From: JAEYZS01 sp964469265 | GTDB lineage: Bacteria; Bdellovibrionota; Bdellovibrionia; Bdellovibrionales; JAEYZS01 | DNA length: 64,000 nt | Reading direction: 5' to 3' | Assembly (NCBI GenBank): GCA_964469265.1 | Contig: CAYXYF010000002.1 | Coordinates: forward strand, 81,656 to 145,655 | In this document: one piece after another, positions 16,385 to 25,956 of the stretch | How positions within the stretch are numbered: position 1 is the first letter of the stretch | Layout of the letters: every line of letters starts with the position of its first letter | Translations under genes and position numbers: made by a program | The notes under the pieces: model-generated | Database searches by the model: none | Told to the model about the DNA's origin: nothing | What the model saw: only the letters and a program-made list of their open reading frames with translations

Positions 16385-18892
16385 TTAAAGTGGATCCCAG
16401 CTCTCTTTAGTGGGTATCGGGCTTTTTAATGCAACTGGAGCAGGCTGCGCCAACCACGTTAACCCTCGTTTTTGAGCCTCTTCAGGGTAATATAAATTTT
16501 CGTAAAGATAGAAATGTCTAACTACTTTTTTAGCATACTCACGAGTTTGGCTATAGGGAATATGCTCGATATATTCATCCAGACTCAGGTGTCCGAAGTT
16601 TGCACTCCATGCGTGCACTCTGTGCGGACCTGCATTGTATCCTGCTGCCACAAGCGGGATATGTTTATTAAATTTTTGAGATAAACGCTGAATATACTTT
16701 GCGCCGATACTGATGTTGGTCTCTGGCTCAAGAAGATTTGCGACTTTAAAGTTTTTCATTTTCATCATTTCAGCCATTTTTGTTGCAGTATGTGGCATGA
16801 CTTGCATTAAGCCATTAGCACCCACGCTGGATTTTACTTTCGGTTTATAAAAGCTTTCTGCACGCATAATCGCCCACACCAATGCTGGTGGAATTTCTAA
16901 CTTCTTTGCAATTTTGCTGACTTCATTTTCGTAGGCCAATGGGAATGCTTTCTTCCATCCAATATTGTCAATGCTCAGGCCTGACAACCGCTCATCAGAA
17001 AAAAAGATCTCCGCAATGTAAGCTGATCGCGAAAACGTATTACTGACTTCGTATTTTTCCATTAACGTTTGAAGATATGACTTGTTTCTTGTTCGAGCCT
17101 CTAAATATTGAAGCTCTCTGTTGGCCCAATCATCAAAGCCTAAAGCTTTGAGCGCTTCAGCTCTTTGAAAGCTTGCCAGTAATCTAGGGTCCTTAAGGCT
17201 TGCAAATATACTGTCGCCTTCTTCTGAGGAGTCCTCAGGGGCAGCTTTCACTAGGGGATCGACTTCTTCTTCGGCTGAATCTTCTCCTTCATCAGAGGTC
17301 ATTCCGCTTTCGGTGACCTCTGCTAGGATCTCGTCTTCAGTTTCAAGCATGGGAGCGTCAGACTCAGGCGAATTTGTTTGGGCTACAGGAGTTGGTAAAA
17401 AGTTTGGTGTAATCAGCGCAAGTGGAGATAAATCCGCTGAACGCTGTTTCAACTTATCTTTCTGGCTCTGGATACTTGCAAGTTGTCTTTCAAGATCGGA
17501 GTTGATCGTTGAAAGGCGCGCTTTTGCTACTAAGGAATAATAAGTTATGGCTTTATTCTGTGCAAGCTTCTCAAGCCCTGCTCTAGCTTCTGGCAGCCTT
17601 CCAAGCTTTAAGAGACTCACATACTTCCAGTATTCAATGCGTTCTTTATCAAAAGCATAGCGTCTTAGCTTGCGCGAGTACCTCTTCTTTGAAAATGCAT
17701 CAAACATTTTATATGCACCTTCATAATCTCCTTTTAGATATTTCGACCATGCAATAAACCATGATGACCCTGAAGCAAGGGTCCCGCGATATTGTTTTTT
17801 ATAAGCGCTAAATCGAGCCTCGGCTCCATCATAATCTTGATTAAGATAACTCATGAAAGCAGCTTGGAATAAAGCCTCTCTTCCGAGCGATGATCTAGGT
17901 CTTAACTGGTGGGCCTTTAAATATGAGGAAACTGCAAGGGGTGCATCACTCTTTCTTGCTCCGACTTTTCCTAATAGCATTAAGTAGGCAACGTTATTTT
18001 TATGTTCTTCATAGTGAGGCAATAATACTTTGAGCGCTTCTTCAACATCGCCTTCGTCGGAGAGGAAGCGCGCATAAACAACATCAACATAGTAACGAGT
18101 GAGTTCATTTGTTTTAGAGTACATGGACATGATCTCAGACTTTGCTCTTTCAGACTGGCCCGCATATTGAAGATTCCGCACTCTTTGCTTCTGTTGCGCT
18201 AAGGTTGCAATACAACCTGGTTGGAGTCCATCAAAGGATGCTTTTTTTAAGTCCATCCCCCAGCTTGAAACCAAATCATGTGCGGGATGGCGCGAGTAAA
18301 GCTTACGAGCATAGATACATGCTCTGTGAATGTTTTTTCTTTTGATATTTGTTTTAACAAGGTTCCATAAAACATCGGGATACTTCTCTGAGCCACGTAT
18401 TCTGCGCTCTAACAATCTGAGGTGCTGATCAGCGGACTTATACCGTCCGTCTTTATAAGCGATTTCTCCCATTCTGAAAATAGCGCTAAATTTTCGAGAA
18501 GAAGTAGGTTTTGCACTGGAGACTTTATTAAAATATTTATAAGCCTCTTTAAAATTACTCTGCTTGGAGTATGCAAGCCCGAGGAAGTAGTGGGCATAGT
18601 CATCGAGTAAGAAATTATTTCCCTTCAATGCATTTTCTAAATGCTTGACGGAGTCTTCATATTTTTTTTGGTGATAAGCAAGAATACCTTCTGTAAAGAA
18701 GATCATCTGGTTTTTTTCATCGCTGTTTGGAGATTTTTTAATTGATCGGAGTGCTGCTTTAATGGATTGAACGGAACCCAGTTCACCTTCGTCCCAATCT
18801 CGGACATCAGCAAACGCAAGGCTACTTGCAAAAACAATAATAGCCAAAAGCGTTAACCTGTATCCCCTCATTATCCCAATACTCCCAAACAA
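16385..18892 (-). CDS. Soluble lytic transglycosylase with TPR-rich N-terminus
   Basis: An 835-residue exported peptidoglycan lyase. The signal lies within residues 8-28 (MRGYRLTLLAIIVFASSLAFA), so the ATG at 18871 is a possible start. Residues about 45-470 consist of TPR-like helical repeats (KEAYKYFNKVSSAKP, YEGAYKMFDAFSKK). An acidic low-complexity linker covers about 505-560. The catalytic SLT domain is at the C-terminus: IMRAESFYKPKVKSSVGANG with catalytic Glu679, GLMQVMPHTA, and AAGYNAGPHRVHAW. It cleaves the MurNAc-GlcNAc bond to form 1,6-anhydroMurNAc. The domain order resembles Slt70, but the protein is longer because of the extra TPRs and linker. Confidence 0.93.
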   Translation of the reverse strand: MFGSIGIMRGYRLTLLAIIVFASSLAFADVRDWDEGELGSVQSIKAALRSIKKSPNSDEKNQMIFFTEGILAYHQKKYEDSVKHLENALKGNNFLLDDYAHYFLGLAYSKQSNFKEAYKYFNKVSSAKPTSSRKFSAIFRMGEIAYKDGRYKSADQHLRLLERRIRGSEKYPDVLWNLVKTNIKRKNIHRACIYARKLYSRHPAHDLVSSWGMDLKKASFDGLQPGCIATLAQQKQRVRNLQYAGQSERAKSEIMSMYSKTNELTRYYVDVVYARFLSDEGDVEEALKVLLPHYEEHKNNVAYLMLLGKVGARKSDAPLAVSSYLKAHQLRPRSSLGREALFQAAFMSYLNQDYDGAEARFSAYKKQYRGTLASGSSWFIAWSKYLKGDYEGAYKMFDAFSKKRYSRKLRRYAFDKERIEYWKYVSLLKLGRLPEARAGLEKLAQNKAITYYSLVAKARLSTINSDLERQLASIQSQKDKLKQRSADLSPLALITPNFLPTPVAQTNSPESDAPMLETEDEILAEVTESGMTSDEGEDSAEEEVDPLVKAAPEDSSEEGDSIFASLKDPRLLASFQRAEALKALGFDDWANRELQYLEARTRNKSYLQTLMEKYEVSNTFSRSAYIAEIFFSDERLSGLSIDNIGWKKAFPLAYENEVSKIAKKLEIPPALVWAIMRAESFYKPKVKSSVGANGLMQVMPHTATKMAEMMKMKNFKVANLLEPETNISIGAKYIQRLSQKFNKHIPLVAAGYNAGPHRVHAWSANFGHLSLDEYIEHIPYSQTREYAKKVVRHFYLYENLYYPEEAQKRGLTWLAQPAPVALKSPIPTKESWDPL

Positions 18893-18976
18893 AATCAGAA
18901 CCTTATCTTTAGTTTTCGGTTATATCTTTTAAGATCTTTATGGACTGCCACCCATTAATAATGATAACTCAAGATC

Positions 18977-20422
18977 ATGGCAAAAACGACCTCAAAAAAA
19001 TCCAAGACAATATTTATCTGTCAGAGTTGCGGCTCACAATCGCCCAAGTGGCAGGGACGCTGTAATGATTGTGGAGAGTGGAATTCTCTTCAAGAAGAGG
19101 TCGTTACAAAACAAGACAATCGTAGGGGCTGGACAATCGGCGAAGAAGCGCTACACATTGCAGAACCAAAAAGGTTAATTGAAGAAAATATTGTGGCGCA
19201 AGACTCCATCAACCGGATGAGTACGAAGATCGGTGAACTTGACCGAACATTGGGCGGCGGCGTAGTGCCTGGAAGTTTTATTTTGCTGGGTGGCGACCCA
19301 GGAATTGGTAAGAGTACACTCTTACTTCAGATGACAAAGGGTCTCGGTGAACACAACCATTCTGTTCTTTACATTTCAGGAGAGGAATCTGTCCAACAAA
19401 CAATGATGCGGGCAAAACGTTTAGAGACAATGAATGAAAACGTTTATATCGGATCAGAGAGCAACCTAGAAAATATCTTTCAACTCGCAAAACGAATTAA
19501 CCCAAAAGTTCTTATCGTGGACTCTATTCAGACCGTTTATTTGCCCGATATCCAATCCGCACCTGGCACTGTATCGCAGGTTCGAGAGTGCGCCTCAAAG
19601 CTTATGGGCCTTGCAAAAACAAACAATATCACGGTGTTTTTGATTGGGCACGTGACTAAAGAAGGCAATATCGCTGGCCCTAAAGTACTTGAACATATGG
19701 TGGATACTGTTTTGTCATTTGAAGGAGACGTTCACCACCAGTTTAGATTATTACGCGCGCTCAAAAACAGATTCGGGACGACCAATGAGCTTGGTGTTTT
19801 CCAGATGCTTAATGCAGGCCTCGTCGAAGTTTCAAATCCATCTGAAATGTTTTTAGAAGAAAGAAGCACTAACCTTCAAGGTTCGGCGATCCTAGCAACC
19901 GTTGAAGGATCAAGGGCTTTACTTTGCGAAGTTCAAGCATTAACAAATGCATCTCCCATGCCTATGCCGCGACGAACTGCCATAGGTTTTGACGTACCCC
20001 GTGCGCATTTAATTCTTGCCGTACTTGATAAGCATCTTGGGTTGGACTTAGCTAACAAAGACGTCTTTGTGAATATCGTAGGCGGTTTAAAAGTTCAAGA
20101 GCCTGCCGTGGACCTTGCCGTGGCGGCAGCTCTTATCTCGTCGCACACAAGCCGTGACCTGCCCTCTGATCTGTGTGTATTCGGTGAAATAGGTTTGACG
20201 GGAGAGGTACGCGCCGTTGTTTCAGCAGAACAGAGAATCAAAGAAGCCTACAAATTAGGATTTAAAAAATTTCTTGTTCCGGCTTCAAACAAGAAACATC
20301 TCAGTGAACTGCCTAAAGAAATCCTCAGTAAAGTGGTTTGGATTAAAAATGTTAGAGACCTTCCGAGCCTGGTGTTTTCTCGTGAAAACCACTCGGTGCA
20401 ATCAGCGCCGTCTCTTGTTTGA
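18977..20422 (+). CDS. radA: DNA repair protein RadA
   Basis: A 481-residue protein with the full RadA layout: an N-terminal C4 zinc finger (Cys15, 18, 29, 32; CQSCGSQSPKWQGRC), a RecA-like ATPase with Walker A GGDPGIGKST (about 105-114), the RadA-specific KNRFG motif (263-267) and a C-terminal LonP-like domain (PAVDLAVAAALISSHTSRDLP, GEIGLTGEVRAV). It promotes branch migration in homologous recombination. No SD is visible before the ATG at 18977. Its 3' end overlaps the convergent gene at 20402 by 21 bp. Confidence 0.96.
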   Translation: MAKTTSKKSKTIFICQSCGSQSPKWQGRCNDCGEWNSLQEEVVTKQDNRRGWTIGEEALHIAEPKRLIEENIVAQDSINRMSTKIGELDRTLGGGVVPGSFILLGGDPGIGKSTLLLQMTKGLGEHNHSVLYISGEESVQQTMMRAKRLETMNENVYIGSESNLENIFQLAKRINPKVLIVDSIQTVYLPDIQSAPGTVSQVRECASKLMGLAKTNNITVFLIGHVTKEGNIAGPKVLEHMVDTVLSFEGDVHHQFRLLRALKNRFGTTNELGVFQMLNAGLVEVSNPSEMFLEERSTNLQGSAILATVEGSRALLCEVQALTNASPMPMPRRTAIGFDVPRAHLILAVLDKHLGLDLANKDVFVNIVGGLKVQEPAVDLAVAAALISSHTSRDLPSDLCVFGEIGLTGEVRAVVSAEQRIKEAYKLGFKKFLVPASNKKHLSELPKEILSKVVWIKNVRDLPSLVFSRENHSVQSAPSLV

Positions 20423-20860
20423 TTTTAACAAATAGACAATAGAAACAATCATCACCAGTCCCACGATTGCAAGTAGAAGAAGCTGCGAGTGCATTTCACT
20501 TCTTGTAAACTCCACTCTTTTCTCTTCCGCCGATGGAAGTGCTTTTAATTGGGCGATCAGGTCTTCTGCGTAGGAGACGTTTTTCTCGGGCACACTCAAC
20601 AGGGTAACCTTTTTTCCTTCGGAAGTGAGCGCGACAATGTTGTGCTTTTTTCTACGAAGCTTTCTTTTGCTTAGCTCAATGGAGTTGAGGTCGCTAATTT
20701 CGTATTTACGATGGCTTTCATAAAAAATTCGGTCTTGAGCTCTGTCGCAAGCTATGGAGGTTTCAGATTTTGGTTCACAAGTTAGGGTTTCGCTCATGCG
20801 GGCCATGAACATGAATACAATAAAGATCAGAACAAAAAAGAAACTTCCGTATTTCTGCAT
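20402..20860 (-). CDS. Small membrane protein, unknown function
   Basis: A 152-residue protein with hydrophobic segments at about 6-22 and 127-146, ending in a basic tail (SNKRRR). Two Cys residues lie between the membrane segments. The soluble middle (YEISDLNSIELSKRKLRRKKHNIVALTSEGKKV) has the look of a PH-like (bPH2) strand pattern. No family is assigned. It overlaps radA's 3' end by 21 bp in convergent orientation and lies 18 bp downstream of the 20879 gene, so it may share a transcript with it. Confidence 0.65.
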   Translation of the reverse strand: MQKYGSFFFVLIFIVFMFMARMSETLTCEPKSETSIACDRAQDRIFYESHRKYEISDLNSIELSKRKLRRKKHNIVALTSEGKKVTLLSVPEKNVSYAEDLIAQLKALPSAEEKRVEFTRSEMHSQLLLLAIVGLVMIVSIVYLLKSNKRRR

Positions 20861-20878
20861 CGATCCTCCAATGATCGG

Positions 20879-21226
20879 TTAGGTTTGCTCGTTACCTTCC
20901 GTCGAATTCTGTTGGACTTCTTTATTTACGCCTGGGCTAACTGACACTTCAACGGGTTGACCTTTTTTTAATGTTGCATAGCCTGGGCACTGAGTAGCGT
21001 CCGCATAAGCTACCCGATTTACAACTCTCGTAACTACGAGCAAACAATTGTGCGGCACGGGAAGCTTTGCTGAAAGCTTACTGCCAACACGCACTCTGGG
21101 GCTTCTTTTTATATCAAGTTGAATTTCGTTTCGGAAAATAGAAATACTTCTTACAATTGGCTGATCACTTTGTGCATTTGCAAGGGCACTTGACATAACT
21201 AAGCTGAAAATCAAAAGTCGAATCAT
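20879..21226 (-). CDS. Small exported protein, unknown function
   Basis: A 115-residue protein with a signal peptide (MIRLLIFSLVMSSALANA). The mature part is strand-rich, with two Cys (about 60 and 79, HNCLLV and ATQCPG) that could form a disulphide, and ends in a Gln/Glu-rich tail. RVGSKLSAKLP and KKGQPVEVSV resemble short beta-barrel folds. No family is recognised. It lies between two other envelope protein genes on the same strand. Confidence 0.6.
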   Translation of the reverse strand: MIRLLIFSLVMSSALANAQSDQPIVRSISIFRNEIQLDIKRSPRVRVGSKLSAKLPVPHNCLLVVTRVVNRVAYADATQCPGYATLKKGQPVEVSVSPGVNKEVQQNSTEGNEQT

Positions 21227-21285
21227 ACTACCTCACTCGAACCTGATGGTAACATGCGCCATTTAGTTTTCAATAGTAAATTCGG

Positions 21286-21807
21286 CTATAAACCTGCAAA
21301 AGTATAGTATCCACGAACGGCAAATCCCCAGAGATTGGAATCAACACCAGCTATCTCAAAGTTCACAGTTCTGAAGGCGAGTTCAGCTCCAAATTGCGGA
21401 GTCATTTGAATTCCCGTTCCAAATTGTACGCCAAGGACTGAGTCGAGGTCGGATATCCCGCTGTCCTTATATGCGATCGGATAATTTAAACCGACAAATA
21501 CATAGAGGACTTGGATTTGATCGAGGATCAAAGTCGCATTCCCTTCAAGTAGGAAAAAGCCAAGGTCTCCGTTGGTGTTGTCGAAATCGCGAATTGTATC
21601 TAAACCTAGGCCGACGTTGTAACCGAACCCTCGCTGGATCTCTTCTTTAAAACGCGCGCCCAAGGTGAATGCGCTCTCAGTCTTAATGTCACCACCATCT
21701 CGATCAATTTCATCGGCAAAGCTGTATCCAAAAGTGGCATCAAGCTTTGCTGCGTAGGATGGCAGACCCATAAACAGAATTAACGTTGCAATTAACAAAA
21801 CTTTCAT
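21286..21807 (-). CDS. Small outer-membrane beta-barrel-like protein
   Basis: A 173-residue protein with a signal peptide (MKVLLIATLILFMGLPSYA). The mature chain alternates hydrophobic and polar residues in strand-length blocks (KLDATFGYSFAD, SAFTLGARF, GYNVGLGLDT, FAVRGYYTFAGL) and ends with aromatic-rich strands, the usual pattern of 8-stranded OmpA/OmpW-like barrels. The last residue is Leu after FAG, not the common Phe. The function is unknown. It is encoded 27 bp after the glpK stop on the same strand. Confidence 0.65.
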   Translation of the reverse strand: MKVLLIATLILFMGLPSYAAKLDATFGYSFADEIDRDGGDIKTESAFTLGARFKEEIQRGFGYNVGLGLDTIRDFDNTNGDLGFFLLEGNATLILDQIQVLYVFVGLNYPIAYKDSGISDLDSVLGVQFGTGIQMTPQFGAELAFRTVNFEIAGVDSNLWGFAVRGYYTFAGL

Positions 21808-21834
21808 TCAAAAAACTCCTCTGTCTTTTTCTTT

Positions 21835-23310
21835 TTAAAGAGTGGCTCTTTTTATCGCCTTATGCCACTGCTCAAATCTCAGCTTACGGGCTCGCGGAGT
21901 GATATCGGGTAAGAACTGGCGATCTTCCTTCCAGATTCTCTGAATATCTTTGATATCTCTCCACATTCCAACACCAATCCCTGCAAGGTATGCGGCTCCG
22001 AGGGATGTGGTCTCAACACTTGATGGCCTGATTGTAACAGTATTTAAATAATCCGCTTGAATTTGCATCAGTAAATCGTTTTCTGAGGCCCCACCATCTA
22101 CTTTCAACTTTTTTAATTTCTTTTTCAAATCATTTTGCATAGCTATTAATACATCAGCATTCTGAAGGGCCATTGCCTCTAGTGTTGCCCGAGCAATGTG
22201 CGCACGAGTTGTCCCCCGCGTGAGACCACATATCACGCCGCGAGCCTCAGGTTGCCAATGAGGGGCCCCTAACCCCGACAGTGCAGGGATGAATTCCACA
22301 CCGCCCGCATCTTCAACCTCGCGGGCGAGTTTTTCTATATCAGAGCTTTTTTCAATAAATTTAAGATTATCTCTGAGCCATTGAACGCTTGCTCCGCAAA
22401 TAAAAACAGAGCCCTCAAGTGCATAGGTCATTTTGTTTCCGATCTTCCATGCAACAGTGGTAAGGAGTCCGTACCGCGACCGAATCATTTTATCGCCTGT
22501 GTTCATAAGCATAAAACTACCCGTACCGAAAGTGCACTTAGCTTCTCCAACGGAAAAACAAGCTTGGCCAAATAGTGCAGATTGTTGATCTCCCGCAACT
22601 CCAGAAATCGGTATGCCATCAGGAAGAAAGTCCAAACCTTTTGTTAAGGCAATAATCCCAGAGGAAGCTTTGATTTCGGGTAAAATATTTCTGTCAATTT
22701 TAAAAATTTTTAAAAGTTCATCGTCCCACTGGCCAGTGCGGATATTCATCAGTTGAGTTCTTGAAGCATTACTTGCGTCAGTGTAGTGGTATTCACCACT
22801 AGAAAGCATCCATATTAAGAATGAGTCGATGGTGCCTGCTGCGATTTGCCCAGCTTTCACCTTTGGTTTTAAAGATTTATCGTTATCCAAAATCCAACGA
22901 ATCTTCGATGCAGAAAAGTAGGGATCAATAACAAGCCCGGTTTTGGATCTTATTTTTGCTCTATATCGCTCAAGACGTTTACAAAATTCAGTTGTACGAC
23001 GGCACTGCCACACAATAGCGTTATATACTGGTTTGGAATTCTTGCGGTCCCAGACAACAACGGTTTCTCTTTGATTGGTGATACCAATACCGTGAATTTG
23101 TTGAGCTGGAATTTTTGATTTTTCTAAAAGCTTTATAGTACATGACCGAACGCTTTCCCAAATATCTGAGGGTCTGTGCTCCACCCACCCTGGCTGAGGG
23201 AATATCTGCTCAAAGTCCTGGTCCTGTGAATGCACGATCTGTCCAGTTTGATCAACTAAACTCACCGTCGTTCCTGTCGTACCTTGATCGATTGCTAGTA
23301 TATATGCCAT
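21835..23310 (-). CDS. glpK: Glycerol kinase
   Basis: A 491-residue cytosolic kinase that converts glycerol to glycerol 3-phosphate. FGGY-family features: N-terminal phosphate loop AIDQGTTGTTVSLVD, GITNQRETVVVWDR, the substrate segment WIL..TDASNASRTQLMNI, and the adenosine region KLKVDGGASENDLLMQIQAD. The open frame extends to 23517, but the ATG at 23310 has AGGAGT 5 nt upstream and gives the family N-terminus. The start lies only 25 bp from the divergent acyltransferase start at 23336, which ties glycerol 3-phosphate supply to lipid acylation. No glpF or glpD is adjacent. Confidence 0.96.
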   Translation of the reverse strand: MAYILAIDQGTTGTTVSLVDQTGQIVHSQDQDFEQIFPQPGWVEHRPSDIWESVRSCTIKLLEKSKIPAQQIHGIGITNQRETVVVWDRKNSKPVYNAIVWQCRRTTEFCKRLERYRAKIRSKTGLVIDPYFSASKIRWILDNDKSLKPKVKAGQIAAGTIDSFLIWMLSSGEYHYTDASNASRTQLMNIRTGQWDDELLKIFKIDRNILPEIKASSGIIALTKGLDFLPDGIPISGVAGDQQSALFGQACFSVGEAKCTFGTGSFMLMNTGDKMIRSRYGLLTTVAWKIGNKMTYALEGSVFICGASVQWLRDNLKFIEKSSDIEKLAREVEDAGGVEFIPALSGLGAPHWQPEARGVICGLTRGTTRAHIARATLEAMALQNADVLIAMQNDLKKKLKKLKVDGGASENDLLMQIQADYLNTVTIRPSSVETTSLGAAYLAGIGVGMWRDIKDIQRIWKEDRQFLPDITPRARKLRFEQWHKAIKRATL

Positions 23311-23335
23311 GATTACTCCTAGAGAGTAGAATTGT

Positions 23336-24118
23336 ATGGATAATTTCTTTAAAAAATCAAAAGAAAAGCTGTTTGGACTCAAGGAGCTACCGAAAGAAAC
23401 TCTTTTGTATCGAGTCATGCCGAAATTCTTAATGGAAATTATTCGAAAATACTTAAGACTTAAAGTCGAAGGAATTGAGAACATTCCCAAAAGAGGACGC
23501 GTACTACTTATCCCCAATCACTCCGGGTATTCTGGATTTGATGCTGTTTTACTAGGGCATGAGATTTTTAGAAGAACAAAAAGAATTCCACGTGTGCTTA
23601 CGCACCATCTTTGGTTTATAACTGAGACAACTTCCATACCCGCGCAGAAATTAGGTTTTACTGAGGCGACGACTGCGAACGGATTGAATCTTTTAAAAAA
23701 GAACAATTTAGTTGTTTTGTTTCCTGAGGGCGAAAAAGGAAACTTCAAACCCACAAGACACCGCTATCGTTTGCAAGAGTTTCGAAGGGGCTTTGTCAGA
23801 ATGGCTTTGCAAACTCAATCTCCAATCGTACCCGTGATTATCATCGGGGCCGAAGAAACTCATATTAACTTGAAGCAATTAAAGTTCACAAAATACTTAG
23901 TAGGAAGTGTCCTACCGCTACCACTCAACGTCCTACCCCTGCCTGCTAAGTGGAAAATCAAGTTCCTAGAACCCATCCACCTCCCCTTCAAACCCGACGC
24001 AGCAAACGACTCCGACCTAGTCCACGAAATCGCCGCCGACATACAAGACCGCATGCAAGAAGAAATAAACAAGGAGCTGGCAAAAAGAGACTATGTTTTT
24101 GCTAAGAGGATTTATTAG
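23336..24118 (+). CDS. Lysophospholipid/glycerolipid acyltransferase, NHSG variant
   Basis: A 260-residue PlsC-superfamily enzyme expected at the inner membrane. The catalytic motif is NHSGYSGFD, with six residues between His and Asp. This is unlike the HX4D of standard PlsC but matches the NHSG-type acyltransferase subgroup. Block II/III is present as VVLFPEGEKGNFKPTRHRYRLQEFRRGF and block IV as PIVPVIIIGAEE. It probably acylates a glycerolipid or related acceptor; the exact substrate is unknown. It is divergent from glpK with only 25 bp between starts, so the promoters must overlap. A standard PlsC is encoded at 56748. Confidence 0.83.
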   Translation: MDNFFKKSKEKLFGLKELPKETLLYRVMPKFLMEIIRKYLRLKVEGIENIPKRGRVLLIPNHSGYSGFDAVLLGHEIFRRTKRIPRVLTHHLWFITETTSIPAQKLGFTEATTANGLNLLKKNNLVVLFPEGEKGNFKPTRHRYRLQEFRRGFVRMALQTQSPIVPVIIIGAEETHINLKQLKFTKYLVGSVLPLPLNVLPLPAKWKIKFLEPIHLPFKPDAANDSDLVHEIAADIQDRMQEEINKELAKRDYVFAKRIY

Positions 24119-24179
24119 TTTTGTCTGTAAATTTGACAAAAAAACTGCTAACTTCTCCAACAATGCAAAGGAGTCCGAG

Positions 24180-24938
24180 TTGAATACTACATTACAGAGC
24201 AACATCATGTTAAGTGACAAGTTTTATTGGCACGGCTATATCGACTTTTACGAAATGTTCTTTCAGAATCGGGAATTTCAAAACATTGCAGAAATAGGTA
24301 TCAATAAAGGCGCATCGATCCGATGGTTACTGGAGCGATTTCCCAATGCGCAAGTTTACGGAGCAGATATTCTTCCCTTGCAACCCGAATGGCCCACTGA
24401 CACTCGCTTCACACCTATTCGACTCGATCAAGGCGACGCTGGTCAAGTCAAAAGTTTTTTTGAACTAGCCGATTTTGATCTCATAATCGAAGACGGGTCC
24501 CATGTACCTGAACACCAAATTATTGCATTGCTGGAAGGTCTTAAATCGTTAAAGGAAGGCGGCATTTATATTCTTGAGGATGTGCATACATCCCATCCGA
24601 CTAGCGTTAAAAGAAGTCGACGATTCTTGAAACGAATTTTACCTCCCGAAGGGAATGCACTTTCAGCCTTACTGGGAATTGCGCATTATAAGCGGTCGTC
24701 GGTTCCCATTGATTATTCAAAGGCACAACTAATCGCAAGCAACTCGCTACTCACGCCTGAGCAAATTATTTTACTCGATAAAAACATTACTTCTGTTAGC
24801 CTCTACAAGAGAACCCGTTTACCTGATTTTTGTACCGATTGCGGCTCCAAGGACTACAATTTCAGCTACTATCGGTGTTTATGTGGCAAAAAACTTTTTA
24901 GGGATTATGATTCAATGAGTTTCGTCATCACAAAATAA
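24180..24938 (+). CDS. SAM-dependent methyltransferase with C-terminal Cys cluster
   Basis: A 252-residue protein if started at TTG 24180, which has AAGGAG 6 nt upstream; the frame runs back to 24093 but has no SD there. Motif I is IAEIGINKGASIRWLLERFP with an acidic post-I strand YGADI, and LIIEDGSHVPEHQIIALLEGL follows. This matches cephalosporin hydroxylase-like/CmcI-type methyltransferases found in polysaccharide and secondary-metabolite clusters. The C-terminus has CxxC then CxC (CTDCG, RCLCG), a possible zinc site. It converges on the rfb/glycosyltransferase operon, so modification of a surface sugar is plausible but unproven. Confidence 0.75.
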   Translation: MNTTLQSNIMLSDKFYWHGYIDFYEMFFQNREFQNIAEIGINKGASIRWLLERFPNAQVYGADILPLQPEWPTDTRFTPIRLDQGDAGQVKSFFELADFDLIIEDGSHVPEHQIIALLEGLKSLKEGGIYILEDVHTSHPTSVKRSRRFLKRILPPEGNALSALLGIAHYKRSSVPIDYSKAQLIASNSLLTPEQIILLDKNITSVSLYKRTRLPDFCTDCGSKDYNFSYYRCLCGKKLFRDYDSMSFVITK

Positions 24939-24949
24939 CCCTGCAAATT

Positions 24950-25918
24950 TCACTTACCTTTAATCGCTTTATTGAATTCCTGCTGCAAGAGCAGCAAGGC
25001 TTGCGCAGTTGAGTATTTAAGGCCCATACTTGAGAGTTGATGTTTATAGGAGTTTATTTCGTCTTTTCGTTTTAAATAATCGATCCATGACAAATAAAAA
25101 CCAAAGTCCAAAGCTATCCAGCGGAGTAGTAAATCGGCACCAAGCTTGATGAAAAACAGCGTTCGCTTCGCCGAAGACAAATGCAAGTCATGGAATATTA
25201 TGCGGTTCCGTCGCGAAATCCTTCTAATGCGATTATGCTTGTGCGCTGTTAGTATAGTAGAAGATGCCTTATGATAACACTTCGCTCGCGGCTCGAAATA
25301 ACTCTTCCAACCCATTCGCCATGCGCGCAAACCTAATTCCACATCTTCACCGTAGAATGGCGAGAAAAGCTCGCTGAACCAACCGATTTTCTCTAACTTC
25401 TTTCTGTCCATTAGAGCGTTTGCGCCCGATGCGAAAAATGTAGGTAATGGCAATTCACCTTCTACGACGTTCCGAGTGGACTTGATTAAACCGAAGAATG
25501 TCTGGTCAGGATATTTCGCCGTATCGGACACCTTGTCGGTCACTGGGTCGATCATCGCGCCAGCTACTGCAAACACGTTCAGGTCGTCGAAGTATTCTAG
25601 CAAGTGGACAAAGTAGTCCTCGTTTAATCTCACGTCGCTGTTAAGAGCTAGCACCAAATGTTTCTTAGCGGCCTTCAAACCCGTATTAATATTGCCCGAA
25701 AACCCCAAGTTCGAACTGTTCAAAATCGAAATAATGCCTGGGTATTTAGCTTTAAGAAATGCTACCGAATCATCTGTGGAGGCATCGTCAGCCACTATAA
25801 TTTCAAAATCGTCTATTCTGCTGTGAGCAATAGCATCAAAAACTGATGGTAAATTCTCTTCGAGAAGAGTCCTTCCGTTGTAGTTTGGGATGACTACAGA
25901 AATTGATTGCTTCGACAT
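24950..25918 (-). CDS. Family 2 glycosyltransferase
   Basis: A 322-residue GT-A enzyme: nucleotide-sugar site SVVIPNYNGRTLLEENLPSV, ADDASTDDSV, metal-binding ALNSDVRL, then acceptor-region GWFSELFSPFYGEDVELGLR. This is typical of rhamnosyltransferase-like GT2 proteins. Hydrophobic residues near 255-275 suggest membrane association. It is the last gene of the rfbA-rfbD-rfbC-GT2 reverse-strand operon, so transfer of rhamnose from dTDP-rhamnose to a surface glycan is a reasonable inference. Confidence 0.88.
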   Translation of the reverse strand: MSKQSISVVIPNYNGRTLLEENLPSVFDAIAHSRIDDFEIIVADDASTDDSVAFLKAKYPGIISILNSSNLGFSGNINTGLKAAKKHLVLALNSDVRLNEDYFVHLLEYFDDLNVFAVAGAMIDPVTDKVSDTAKYPDQTFFGLIKSTRNVVEGELPLPTFFASGANALMDRKKLEKIGWFSELFSPFYGEDVELGLRAWRMGWKSYFEPRAKCYHKASSTILTAHKHNRIRRISRRNRIIFHDLHLSSAKRTLFFIKLGADLLLRWIALDFGFYLSWIDYLKRKDEINSYKHQLSSMGLKYSTAQALLLLQQEFNKAIKGK

Positions 25919-25956
25919 AATGCTACTTCAAACTCCTTCTTGTATTTGTGTTTCCC

